From: an uncultured Collinsella sp. | Lineage (GTDB): Bacteria > Actinomycetota > Coriobacteriia > Coriobacteriales > Coriobacteriaceae | Length of the DNA: 64,000 bases | NCBI GenBank assembly: GCA_959023295.1 | Contig: CAUFBM010000002.1 | Location: 122,815-186,814 of the forward strand | Reading direction: 5' to 3' | Shown: positions 25,425 to 33,423 of the stretch, one piece after another | Position numbering within the stretch: the stretch's first letter is position 1 | Layout: each line of letters starts with the position of its first letter | Translations under genes and position numbers: made by a program | The notes under the pieces: generated by a model | The model's input: only the letters and a program-made list of their open reading frames with translations | Told to the model about the DNA's origin: nothing | Databases searched by the model: none

Positions 25425-26759
25425 ATGAGCACACAAACCGAGCCCACGCTCGTCACGCAAATCGACTTCGCCCGCGCCGGGCAGATCACACCGCAGATGA
25501 AGGAGGTCGCCGAGCGCGAGCATCGCGACCCCGAGTACATCCGCGAGCGCGTGGCCGACGGCCGCATCGCCATTCCCGCCAACATCGTGCATATCAAAAA
25601 GGGCATGCGCGCCTTTGGTGTCGGCGAGGGCCTGTCCACCAAGGTCAACGTCAACCTGGGCATCTCGGGCGACAAGGCCGATGCCGCCGAGGAATGGAAG
25701 AAGGTCAAGATCGCCGAGGACTTTGGCGCCGACGCCATCATGGACCTCTCCAACTCGGGCAAGACGCGCCAGTTCCGCCAGCAGCTCATCGACGAGACGC
25801 CGCTCATGGTGGGCACCGTCCCCATGTACGACGCCATCGGCTACATGGAAAAACCGCTGGTCAAGCTTACCAAAGACGACCTGTTCGAGGTCGTGCGCGC
25901 GCACGCCGAAGACGGCGTGGACTTTATGACCATCCACTGCGGCATCAACAAGTCGGTCACCAAGACCTTTAAGGAGACCGGCCGTCTCATGAACATCGTC
26001 AGCCGCGGCGGTTCGCTGCTGTTTGGCTGGATGGAGGTCACCGGCAACGAAAACCCCTTCTACGAGTACTTTGACGAGCTGCTCGAAATCTGCCACGAGT
26101 ACGACGTGACGATCTCGCTCGGCGACTCCTGCCGCCCGGGCTGCCTCTACGACTCCAACGACGCCACCGAGACCGCCGAGATGATCGAGCTGGGCAAGCT
26201 GTGCAAGCGTGCTTGGGCCGCCGGCGTCCAGGTCATGGTCGAGGGCCCGGGTCACATGGCGCTCGACGAGATCGCCGCCAACATGAAACTGCAGAAGCGC
26301 CTGTGCCACAACGCCCCGTTCTATGTGCTCGGGCCGCTGGTGACCGATATCGGCGTGGGTTACGACCACATCACCGCTGCCATCGGCGGCGCCATCTCCG
26401 CCAGCTCCGGTGCCGACTTCCTATGCTACGTGACGCCGGCCGAGCACCTGTGCCTGCCCAACGCCCAGGACGTGCTCGATGGCCTCATGGCCACCAAGAT
26501 CGCCGCACACGCCGCCGACATCGCCAAGAAGGTACCCCACGCCCGCGACATGGACGACAAGATGGGCCAGGCGCGCCGTAAGCTCGACTGGGACGCCATG
26601 TGGAAGTGCGCGCTCGACCCGGTTACGGGCAAGAAGCGCTACGAGGAATCCCCCGCCGCCACCGAGGGCACTTGCACCATGTGTGGCAAGATGTGCGCCG
26701 TCCGTACCGTTAACAAGGTGTTCGAAGGCACGACGATCGACCTCGGCATGGAGGATTAA
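25425..26759 (+). CDS. thiC: Phosphomethylpyrimidine synthase
   Basis: Radical SAM enzyme turning AIR into HMP phosphate, the pyrimidine half of thiamine. The 444-residue product is the short form lacking the long N-terminal domain of E. coli ThiC. Seen are MVGTVPMYDAIGY, DGVDFMTIHCGINKS, GDSCRPGCLYDSND, EGPGHMALDEI and YVTPAEHLCLPN. The C-terminal cluster motif reads CTMCGKMC (near residues 417-424), spaced CX2CX3C. An in-frame ATG at 25401 lies inside the riboswitch; the ATG at 25425, eight bases after AGGGAG, is the real start. Controlled by the TPP riboswitch. Confidence 0.96.
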   Translation: MSTQTEPTLVTQIDFARAGQITPQMKEVAEREHRDPEYIRERVADGRIAIPANIVHIKKGMRAFGVGEGLSTKVNVNLGISGDKADAAEEWKKVKIAEDFGADAIMDLSNSGKTRQFRQQLIDETPLMVGTVPMYDAIGYMEKPLVKLTKDDLFEVVRAHAEDGVDFMTIHCGINKSVTKTFKETGRLMNIVSRGGSLLFGWMEVTGNENPFYEYFDELLEICHEYDVTISLGDSCRPGCLYDSNDATETAEMIELGKLCKRAWAAGVQVMVEGPGHMALDEIAANMKLQKRLCHNAPFYVLGPLVTDIGVGYDHITAAIGGAISASSGADFLCYVTPAEHLCLPNAQDVLDGLMATKIAAHAADIAKKVPHARDMDDKMGQARRKLDWDAMWKCALDPVTGKKRYEESPAATEGTCTMCGKMCAVRTVNKVFEGTTIDLGMED

Positions 26760-26885
26760 CGCGTCTCCGGAGCCACAATCGGTCACAAGGTGCTCATCAA
26801 TTGTTGACATGTGAACATTTGCTTACATTTGCGTAAAGATTGCATCGCCCGCCCGGGTTCGGAATACAGCCGGCCCGGGCAACTT

Positions 26886-26891
26886 TATAAT
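26886..26891 (+). promoter_or_regulatory. Candidate -10 box (TATAAT) for thiD
   Basis: A perfect TATAAT lies about 46 bases before the thiD ATG and just after a GC-rich inverted repeat (CCCGGG arms, 26853-26880). No good -35 at 17 bases. It suggests thiD has its own promoter as well as read-through from thiC. Confidence 0.4.
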
Positions 26892-26937
26892 GCAGACTTA
26901 AAGACCCATTTGAATCCGACCGAACAAGGGAGCGAAC

Positions 26938-27768
26938 ATGGATCGCAGTAAGGTACCCGCCGTTCTATCCATCGCAGGATCCGATTCCAGCGGTGGCGCC
27001 GGCATTCAGGCCGACATCAAGACCATCACGGCGCACCGCCTGTATGCCGAGACGGCCATCACAGCCATCACAGCGCAAAATACACTGGGCGTTACCGCCG
27101 TGCAGAACATCTCCCCGGATATTGTCGCAGCGCAGATCGATGCCGTTTTTGACGATATACGACCCAGCGCCGTCAAGATCGGCATGGTCTCCTCTGCCGA
27201 GATTATCGAGGTTATCGCCGACCGCTTGAGCGCCTGGGACGCACAAAATATCGTCGTCGACCCCGTCATGGTCGCCACCTCGGGTGCTCGCCTCATTGCC
27301 GAGGATGCCGCTGAGGCACTCACCCGCCGCCTGTTCCCGCTGGCGACCGTTATCACGCCCAACATTCCCGAGGCCATGGCGCTGCTCGATTATGAGGTCG
27401 ATTCCGAGCGCACGCAGCAAAATGCCGCCATGCTTCTCACCCGTCGCTTTGGCTGCGCGTCTCTCGTTAAGGGCGGGCATTTTGTCAACGAGGCCAACGA
27501 TGTGCTAGCAGAGCCCGCGCCGCTCGATGACGAGGGCAACCATCTGGGCGATCCGCTCACCACGTGGTTCCGCCACAAGCGCATCGAGACCGGCAACACG
27601 CACGGTACTGGCTGTACGCTTTCGTCCGCCATCGCCTGCGCGCTGGCCCAGGGCATGGATCTTGCCGATGCCGTCAACGCCGGCAAGGCCTACCTAACGG
27701 GTGCTCTCGCCGCTGGCTTTGACATGGGCAAAGGCTCCGGCCCCGTCAACCACATGTGGCAGTATTAA
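26938..27768 (+). CDS. thiD: Hydroxymethylpyrimidine/phosphomethylpyrimidine kinase
   Basis: Phosphorylates HMP and HMP-P to HMP-PP for thiamine synthesis; cytoplasmic, ribokinase-like fold. The 276-residue product has the substrate motif SIAGSDSSGGAGIQADIK at 11-28, KIGMVSS, VVDPVMVATSG and the anion-hole motif THGTGCTLSSA near 221-231. The ATG is preceded by AAGGGAGCG. It lies 178 bases after thiC with a candidate promoter between, so it may be partly outside riboswitch control. A palindrome-rich region follows. Confidence 0.95.
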   Translation: MDRSKVPAVLSIAGSDSSGGAGIQADIKTITAHRLYAETAITAITAQNTLGVTAVQNISPDIVAAQIDAVFDDIRPSAVKIGMVSSAEIIEVIADRLSAWDAQNIVVDPVMVATSGARLIAEDAAEALTRRLFPLATVITPNIPEAMALLDYEVDSERTQQNAAMLLTRRFGCASLVKGGHFVNEANDVLAEPAPLDDEGNHLGDPLTTWFRHKRIETGNTHGTGCTLSSAIACALAQGMDLADAVNAGKAYLTGALAAGFDMGKGSGPVNHMWQY

Positions 27769-27782
27769 GATTCGCAGCCCAA

Positions 27783-27819
27783 AACCACCGCAAAGGGGAC
27801 AGGCACCTTTGTGGCGGTT
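27783..27819. repeat. REP-like hairpin (CCGCAAAGGGGACAGGCACC type)
   Basis: Arms AACCACCGCAAAGG and CCTTTGTGGCGGTT pair around GGACAGGCA. The core resembles the hairpin at 3554 and a degenerate copy near 27983. It follows thiD by 15 bases and may act as its terminator, though no T-run is seen. Confidence 0.6.
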
Positions 27820-27829
27820 CCCACAAACA

Positions 27830-27965
27830 TCTCGATCTGTAACAGTAACTCGGCAAAATCGACCCTAGATGTTACAGATCGAGACAAACGACCGATATCG
27901 ACCTAAATAATCTCAATCTGTAACATCTAGCCCGTTTTCGGCCTTACAGCTGTTACAGATCAAGA
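27830..27965. repeat. Two tandem inverted repeats (TCTCGATCTGTAACA type)
   Basis: First unit: TCTCGATCTGTAACA at 27830-27844 and its exact complement at 27870-27884. Second unit: TCTCAATCTGTAACA at 27911-27925 and TGTTACAGATCAAGA at 27951-27965, imperfect arms. The two units repeat at about 81 bases. No gene is supported between 27769 and 28020. Confidence 0.8.
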
Positions 27966-28020
27966 CAAACCAACGAAACAAGCCACCGCAAGGGGAACTT
28001 TTGTACTGCTTTGGGCCGTA

Positions 28021-28680
28021 CTACTCTCCGAGCATCTCTTTGAGCTTGGCTGCCACGGCATGGCCGAGGCTCTCGTGGCTTACCGGCATCATGTGCAGAT
28101 AATCGATATCGCCCGGCTCGGCAAAATCGGCGGCATTCAAAAAGTCGCAGCCAAACTGTTCGGCAACATACGCATAGTATTCGGCAAAATGCTCCGAGGC
28201 CTCGACGGAGTGCTCGTCAAAGTCGGTCATATACACATCGGCGATCTGCGGCTTGATCTTGATAGGAGCCATCAGCAGAATGCGCGGACAAGGCGCAGCG
28301 TCGGTCCACGGAAACGCGCGGACAGTGCGAATCAGCGCCATGGCGCCACGGGCGATATCGGAAGCTGTCACGTTAAAGACCGTCTTACAGTCGTTGGTGC
28401 CCAGCATAATCACGATCGCATCCAGCGGCTTATGGGCCTCGAGCAGCATCGGCAACGCGCGAATACCGTTGAGATTAGTATCCAGATGGCACATATCGTC
28501 GCGCACCGTCGTGCGGCCGTTTAAGCCTTCCTCAATTACGTGCCAGTCCTCGCCCAGGTCACGCTGTGCCACGCCGCACCAGCGCACATCGTGCGCATAG
28601 CGCACCGCGGTGCCGTCGCGCATACCTGCCGGATCGTAGCCATAGGTATTGCTGTCACCAAAGCACAGAACGTTTTTCAT
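28021..28680 (-). CDS. SGNH/GDSL-type esterase or lipase
   Basis: 219-residue SGNH hydrolase without a visible signal peptide, so probably cytoplasmic. Block I is CFGDSNTYGYD with the catalytic Ser10; block III is MLGTNDCK near residue 93; the C-terminal His is in DYLHMMPVSHESLGH near 197. Block II Gly lies in EEGLNGRTT. Such enzymes remove acyl or acetyl groups from sugars or lipids; substrate unknown. The ATG at 28680 has AAGGAAGG upstream and follows the terminator of the PARG-like gene on the same strand. Confidence 0.85.
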   Translation of the reverse strand: MKNVLCFGDSNTYGYDPAGMRDGTAVRYAHDVRWCGVAQRDLGEDWHVIEEGLNGRTTVRDDMCHLDTNLNGIRALPMLLEAHKPLDAIVIMLGTNDCKTVFNVTASDIARGAMALIRTVRAFPWTDAAPCPRILLMAPIKIKPQIADVYMTDFDEHSVEASEHFAEYYAYVAEQFGCDFLNAADFAEPGDIDYLHMMPVSHESLGHAVAAKLKEMLGE

Positions 28681-28698
28681 CGTAAGCCCTTCCTTTAG

Positions 28699-28733
28699 TA
28701 AAAAGCCGACGGAAGCAGCCCTCCCGCCGGCTC
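28699..28733 (-). terminator. Rho-independent terminator after the PARG-like gene
   Basis: On the minus strand AGCCGGCGG pairs with CCGTCGGCT (one mismatch) and is followed by TTTTTAC. Confidence 0.7.
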
Positions 28734-28757
28734 GACCTATCTGTCGGCACGTACCGA

Positions 28758-29891
28758 TTACAGGTACTTGCGCCAATCGTCATCGTCCTCATCGTCCTCG
28801 GCGGCAGCCTGGGCCTGCTCGGCGGCGCGAGCAGCCGCAGCGCGTGCGGCAACCTGGGCATAGGACTCCTCGTTGCGCTCGGGGAAGTTTGCCAGCACAT
28901 GCTCGAACTTGGCAAAGTCCTCGTCCCAACGCGTAGAGGGCACGGCAAAGAAGACCTGCTTGACCTTGAAGTCGCCCGACGCGAGCTCATTGCGGAAGAG
29001 CTCGGCCACGGCCTCGGCGTCAAAGCCGTTGTTGTCGCAACCCCAAGCGCCCAGTACGAGCTTCTCGCGACCCAGCTCGTCGCAGATGGCAAGCACAAAG
29101 CGGATGCGATCGCGCAGGGCGTCCAGCAGGGCATCGTCACCCACGCGATACTCCTGGCGAGCGCGCTTGGCGTTGGGCGCGGCGGCAACGATTACATCGG
29201 CATACGCATGCACGTGGTTGCGGTCGAAGCGCACCGCAGGCACCACCAGTGCACGGTTGCGGTAAAGCTCGCAGTTGATGTTGCGGCGACGGTTCTCGCC
29301 GTACCATTTGCGCTGCTTATCGAGGACGTTGTACAGATACGAATCGGCACAGAGCGTGGCCTCCTGACCCAGATAGCCCTGGATGTAGCCACCGCCCGGG
29401 TTGGTGAACGAGGCAAAGGCGAGCACGGCCATGTCGCAGAACTGCGCGTAGCCTCGGCCGTTATCCAGAATGGCCTGCGTGGCAGAGGCGTCGAGCACGG
29501 TGACCTCAGGCAGGACCGGAGCGGGCTTTTCAGCGGTAGGCGCGGACTCGGTCTCCGCGGCCTCCTCGGCGGCTGCAGGCTCGGCCGAAACCTCGGTCTC
29601 GGCGGATGCAACCTCAGCGGCTTCGACCTCGGCGACCTCGGGCTCCTCAACAACCTGCTCCTCGGCAGTGTCGGCCGCTTGGGCCTTGGCCTTCATCGCC
29701 GCGACAAATCCGGCAGGCATACCATCGAACTCGCGCACGCCGGCAAGCGAACGCTCGATGTCCTTGGCGCAGGCCTCGGACACAGCCACCACATGGCGCT
29801 CGGCGGCCTTGGCACGCGCCTCGCGCTTGGGATTGGGCTGACCCGCTCGGTTAGACCTGCGGTTACGGTTCCTGTTGTCGACGTCTGCCAT
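28758..29891 (-). CDS. TIGR02452-like (microbial PARG/macrodomain-type) protein with acidic linker
   Basis: 377-residue protein. The basic N-terminus (about 1-60, rich in Arg and Asn) is followed by an Ala/Glu-rich low-complexity linker (about 70-120) and a macrodomain-like region. The key motif is NPGGGYIQGYLGQEATLC near 163-180, close to the poly(ADP-ribose) glycohydrolase signature GGG-X6-8-QEE, but here QEE reads QEA, so the usual catalytic second Glu is replaced. ADP-ribose binding without classic PARG activity is one possibility. The C-terminal KLVLGAWGCDNNGFD block fits the TIGR02452 family. ATG has GAAAGGTG upstream. No partner ADP-ribosyltransferase is seen nearby. Confidence 0.72.
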   Translation of the reverse strand: MADVDNRNRNRRSNRAGQPNPKREARAKAAERHVVAVSEACAKDIERSLAGVREFDGMPAGFVAAMKAKAQAADTAEEQVVEEPEVAEVEAAEVASAETEVSAEPAAAEEAAETESAPTAEKPAPVLPEVTVLDASATQAILDNGRGYAQFCDMAVLAFASFTNPGGGYIQGYLGQEATLCADSYLYNVLDKQRKWYGENRRRNINCELYRNRALVVPAVRFDRNHVHAYADVIVAAAPNAKRARQEYRVGDDALLDALRDRIRFVLAICDELGREKLVLGAWGCDNNGFDAEAVAELFRNELASGDFKVKQVFFAVPSTRWDEDFAKFEHVLANFPERNEESYAQVAARAAAARAAEQAQAAAEDDEDDDDWRKYL

Positions 29892-29957
29892 AAGTGGTCA
29901 CCTTTCTCGGTCTCTGCCGCTATCGGCTTTTCCCATCCATGATACCCCGCCGTGCAC

Positions 29958-29986
29958 AAAAAAGACGGCCCCGAAGGACCGCCTTT
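29958..29986 (-). terminator. Rho-independent terminator after the BI-1 gene
   Basis: On the minus strand GGCGGTCC TTCG GGGCCGTC forms a tetraloop hairpin followed by TTTTTT. Confidence 0.88.
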
Positions 29987-30032
29987 CACATCGTTTTACC
30001 GCGTCCGACAAGAAACGCTGCAATGCCCCGCG

Positions 30033-30728
30033 CTAGTCGCGACGACCAAGGATGTTCAGGATGCGCAGGAACACGTTGATGATGTCCACGAACAGGTTGG
30101 ATGCCATGAGCACGGCGTTGGGCAGCGTGGGCGGCACCGTCGTGGCCACATAGGTGTCGTAGCCAATAAAGCCGGCGAACACCACGATCACGATCAGGTC
30201 GGTGATGGACTGCGAGACGCCCATAAACATCAGCACGATCTCGACCAGAATCGTGGCAAGCAGGATGCCAAAACCAATGCCGTACACACGCTGGAAGAAC
30301 TTGGGGAAGGTCACGCCCAGCGCACCAAAGACAAAGGTGATGGCGGCCGTGGCGATAAAGGCAGTGTTGATGGTGGGCAGGTCGTAATTGGCAAGGCCAA
30401 ACGACGCGGTCAGGCCAAAGGTACTCGCAAAGATTACGTAGCCCACAAGGGACAGACCCACAGACTGCTTGCCCGCGGCGGCCGACATCATGACCATGCC
30501 GACGATGGTCAAAATAAACGAGCCAAAGACCAGCGGCAAGGCGGCGCCGCTCATCATCATGCGGGCAAACGCCATGGTGCTCGTAAAGTAAGCACCGGCA
30601 CCCATGGCGCAAAAGCCCAAAAAGATCAGGGCAGACATGGCAAGGTTGTACGCACGCGGCGACATCTCCTTGGCACGGCTTGCGCCGGTCTCAATGGGGC
30701 CGTTCTGATAACCCTGGATATCGTTCAT
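30033..30728 (-). CDS. Bax inhibitor-1/YccA family membrane protein
   Basis: 231-residue protein with about seven hydrophobic helices and a conserved acidic C-terminal region (VDIINVFLRILNILG). Family relatives include E. coli YbhL/YccA and B. subtilis YetJ, a pH-sensitive calcium leak channel. The N-terminal 35 residues are polar and cytoplasmic. The ATG has GAAAGGACG upstream. It is a single-gene unit with its own terminator. Ion specificity is not readable from the sequence. Confidence 0.88.
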   Translation of the reverse strand: MNDIQGYQNGPIETGASRAKEMSPRAYNLAMSALIFLGFCAMGAGAYFTSTMAFARMMMSGAALPLVFGSFILTIVGMVMMSAAAGKQSVGLSLVGYVIFASTFGLTASFGLANYDLPTINTAFIATAAITFVFGALGVTFPKFFQRVYGIGFGILLATILVEIVLMFMGVSQSITDLIVIVVFAGFIGYDTYVATTVPPTLPNAVLMASNLFVDIINVFLRILNILGRRD

Positions 30729-30807
30729 AATATCGTCCTTTCAAAAGCGCCGCGACAGCGCCGTAGGTGACAAGATTCCTGCCATTGTACCCGAATGCCG
30801 CGCGCTC

Positions 30808-31146
30808 TTACCTGCGGCGCCCGCTCTCGAGCGTACGGTCGAATGCCCACACCCACCAACGCATCAAATGGGCCTGCGAGCCATCCGGTCGCTCGCGCGC
30901 CTGTTCTTCCAGATACAGTTCGGTCGCATGCCCACCAAAACGAACCTTATAGGTTGCCGTACGAATGCCGTGAACCGTTAGGCCAAAACCGGTGGATGAG
31001 ACAATCTCGTCGATCGTAAAACAGCGACCGTCGACCCAGCAGACGGTAACCGGCACGACTTGTCCGCCCGCGAGGATGCGGGCCACGACGTCCACATACT
31101 GCTTGTGCACGCGTCGAGTTTTACCATCTGTCTGTCGATATTCCAT
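30808..31146 (-). CDS. Unknown 112-residue protein, probably on a leaderless mRNA
   Basis: No family recognised. The product starts MEYRQTDGKTRRVHKQYVDV, then a segment with alternating hydrophobic residues (VVPVTVCWVDGRCFTIDEIV) that looks like a small beta-barrel, and ends with a basic tail. The frame is open upstream to 31233, but a strong promoter (31154-31183) places the transcription start at or within a base of the ATG at 31146. A ribosome site is absent apart from GGGGG directly before the ATG. Confidence 0.6.
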   Translation of the reverse strand: MEYRQTDGKTRRVHKQYVDVVARILAGGQVVPVTVCWVDGRCFTIDEIVSSTGFGLTVHGIRTATYKVRFGGHATELYLEEQARERPDGSQAHLMRWWVWAFDRTLESGRRR

Positions 31147-31153
31147 GCCCCCT

Positions 31154-31183
31154 ATTATCGAACGCATGTTTGCATGTTGTAAA
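31154..31183 (-). promoter_or_regulatory. Promoter predicting a leaderless transcript
   Basis: On the minus strand TTTACA (31178-31183) and GATAAT (31154-31159) are 18 bases apart. Only seven bases lie between the -10 box and the ATG at 31146, so transcription should start at or next to the start codon. Confidence 0.6.
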
Positions 31184-31396
31184 GCGAACATACTGTGGTT
31201 TTGGAGTGTCGTAGCAATCGCGCGTGTCCGCATGGCGTGTTAGCAAAAAGAACACCCGCGGTCAACAGGGCTAATATTCAATTTTAGTGCCAAAAAATTC
31301 ACTTCTCCCATCAGAACTCGGTAAAGAAACCCGCAGGAGGTGATACGATTTATCATGTTTTTGTAACGTGCCTGCAAACTTCGAGAAAGCCCATAT

Positions 31397-32446
31397 ATGG
31401 ACGTAACGTTCTCAGCCTTCCTCGGCCAAATTGTGTCGAACCCAGTCCTTGCCGTCACCGTGATCCTCGCGCTCGGCGCTATCTTCGTCAACGGATGGAC
31501 CGACGCGCCCAACGCCATCGCGACCTGTGTCACCACGCGCTGCATGCCCGCCCGCGCAGCCATTCTCATGAGCGCCGCATTCAACTTCCTCGGCGTGCTC
31601 ATCATGACGCACTTTAACGCGAGCGTCGCCAACACCATCTCACATATCGTCGACTTTGGCGGAAACAGCACCATGGCGCTCGCGTGCCTCTGCGCGGCGC
31701 TGTTCTCCATCGTCGTCTACGGCGCCACGGCATCGCGTTTTGGCATCCCCACCTCGCAAAGCCACAGCCTTATCGCCGGCCTGACCGGTGCCGCAATCGC
31801 CCTCGGCGGCGCGAGCAGCGTCAACGTCCACGAGTGGATGAAGGTCATCTACGGCTTGGCGCTCTCCATCGGCCTGGGCTTTATCATGGGCTGGGTCCTG
31901 TGCAAGCTCGTCTCGATTCTTTTCGCCGCCGCCAACAGGCGACGTGCCAATGTCTTCTTTAAATATGCTCAGATCGCAAGTGCCGCGGCCATGAGCTTTA
32001 TGCACGGCGCGCAAGATGGACAAAAGTTTATCGGCGTGCTCTTTTTAGGTGTCGCCTTTGCCAGCGGACAGACGAGCGTCGGCGACGCCGGCATCCCCAT
32101 CTGGATCATGCTGCTGTGCTCGGCCACCATGGGCATCGGCACCAGCGTGGGCGGTGAGCGCATCATCAAGTCTGTCGGTCAGAGCATGGTCAAGCTCGAA
32201 AAGTACCAGGGCTTCTCCGCCGACCTGGCGGGCGCCGCAAACCTGCTGCTTGCCACGCTCACCGGCATCCCCGTGTCCTCCACGCACATCAAGACCTGCG
32301 CCATTATGGGTGTCGGTGCCGTCAAGCGCCTCTCGGCGATCAACTTCGGTGTCGTCAAGGACATGATGTTCACCTGGTTCTTCACCTTCCCCGCCTGCGG
32401 ACTTATCAGCTTTGTCATGGCCAAGCTGTTCATGATGTTCATCTAG
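31397..32446 (+). CDS. pit: PiT-family inorganic phosphate transporter
   Basis: Low-affinity phosphate carrier of 349 residues in the cytoplasmic membrane, with about ten helices. The duplicated PiT signature is visible as NGWTDAPNAIAT near residue 32 and as MSFMHGAQDGQKFIGV near 195; GIPTSQSHSLIAGLTGA and GIPVSSTHIKTCAIMGVGA are the paired helical hairpins. Start is ATG 31397 with a weak GAGAAAG upstream. It is followed after 67 bases by a DUF47 gene, a common pair in which the PhoU-like partner supports or controls transport. Confidence 0.93.
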   Translation: MDVTFSAFLGQIVSNPVLAVTVILALGAIFVNGWTDAPNAIATCVTTRCMPARAAILMSAAFNFLGVLIMTHFNASVANTISHIVDFGGNSTMALACLCAALFSIVVYGATASRFGIPTSQSHSLIAGLTGAAIALGGASSVNVHEWMKVIYGLALSIGLGFIMGWVLCKLVSILFAAANRRRANVFFKYAQIASAAAMSFMHGAQDGQKFIGVLFLGVAFASGQTSVGDAGIPIWIMLLCSATMGIGTSVGGERIIKSVGQSMVKLEKYQGFSADLAGAANLLLATLTGIPVSSTHIKTCAIMGVGAVKRLSAINFGVVKDMMFTWFFTFPACGLISFVMAKLFMMFI

Positions 32447-32513
32447 TCAAACCGAACGTCCATCCGGACCGCAATACCTCGCCCACCCGTCTTCGCCTCG
32501 AAAGGACCCACTC

Positions 32514-33137
32514 ATGGCAAAGAAACCCGATTCGTTCTACTTTGACAACTACGTCGCCTGTGCCGACCTTGCTGTCCAGGCCGCAGAGTTGCTCATCAAG
32601 ATTTTTGAGAACTTTGATCCCGCGCAGATCCACGGCATGCTCGAAGAGATGCATGCGATTGAGCATGCGGCCGACAAGAAGCACCATGAGCTCGAGGATG
32701 CCCTGCTCACTGCCTTTATCACCCCGCTTGAGCGCGAGGATCTGGACCTGATGAGCTGCTCGCTCGACACTGTGCTTGACCGTATCGAGGGCGTCGTGCA
32801 GCGCGTCTACTTCACCAACATCCAGAGCATCCACCCCGATGCCATCGTCATCGCTCACAAGGTAACCGACGCCTGCCGCGCCATGAAGGACCTGATGGTC
32901 GAGCTGCCCAACTACCGCAAGTCCAAGACCCTGCGCGAACTCGTCATCCAAATCAACACTATCGAGTCCGAGGCCGACGAGCTCTACATCAACGCTATGC
33001 GCAACCTGCACGTCAACGGCAAGGACCCGCTTGAGGTCATCGCCTGGCGTGACGTGTACGCCTTCTTGGAGTACTGCGCCGACTGCTGCGAGAATGTGGC
33101 CGATGTCGTGGATTCGATTGTCATGAAGAACAGTTAA
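32514..33137 (+). CDS. DUF47 (PhoU-like) protein
   Basis: 207-residue, all-helical cytoplasmic protein of the DUF47/TIGR00153 family, related to PhoU. Seen are the long amphipathic helices and the family patterns ALLTAFITPLEREDL and SIVMKNS at the end. It sits directly behind the PiT gene and probably works with that carrier. ATG has GAAAGGAC upstream. A 79-base palindrome follows. Confidence 0.88.
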   Translation: MAKKPDSFYFDNYVACADLAVQAAELLIKIFENFDPAQIHGMLEEMHAIEHAADKKHHELEDALLTAFITPLEREDLDLMSCSLDTVLDRIEGVVQRVYFTNIQSIHPDAIVIAHKVTDACRAMKDLMVELPNYRKSKTLRELVIQINTIESEADELYINAMRNLHVNGKDPLEVIAWRDVYAFLEYCADCCENVADVVDSIVMKNS

Positions 33138-33161
33138 TTGGGGGTATGTGTCCCACCGGTC

Positions 33162-33240
33162 GCGGGCCCGACCACTAATAACCTTTTTCACTCCGGCTGC
33201 AAGCAGAGTCGTTCAAAAGGTTATTAGTGGTCGGGCCCGC
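33162..33240. repeat. Perfect inverted repeat with 26-base arms
   Basis: Arms at 33162-33187 and 33215-33240 are exact complements (core GACCACTAATAACCTTTT) around a 27-base loop. It lies 24 bases after the DUF47 stop codon. A strongly G/T-rich stretch begins exactly at its right end. Confidence 0.88.
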
Positions 33241-33423
33241 TCCCTTATGTACCACCATTGGGAACTTTGGCTGATAGTTTTAGCGCAACGGGGGTTTGGC
33301 TGAAGGGACCTTTGGTACCCGTTCGAACACTTTGGCCCTTGGTGAGCGTTTGGCTGATTGCCGCTTTGGGTACTCTTTGGGTTACTTTGGGTTTGTTTAA
33401 TTTTTAATTGTTGGAGGGCTTGT
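33241..33423 (+). other. G/T-rich stretch with repeated CTTTGG and TTGGCTGAT
   Basis: Non-coding stretch with strong strand asymmetry: line 33361-33420 has only seven C in 60 bases. CTTTGG-like words recur about eight times, and TTGGCTGA occurs three times. The skew continues into the first third of the nitroreductase gene. Confidence 0.6.
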
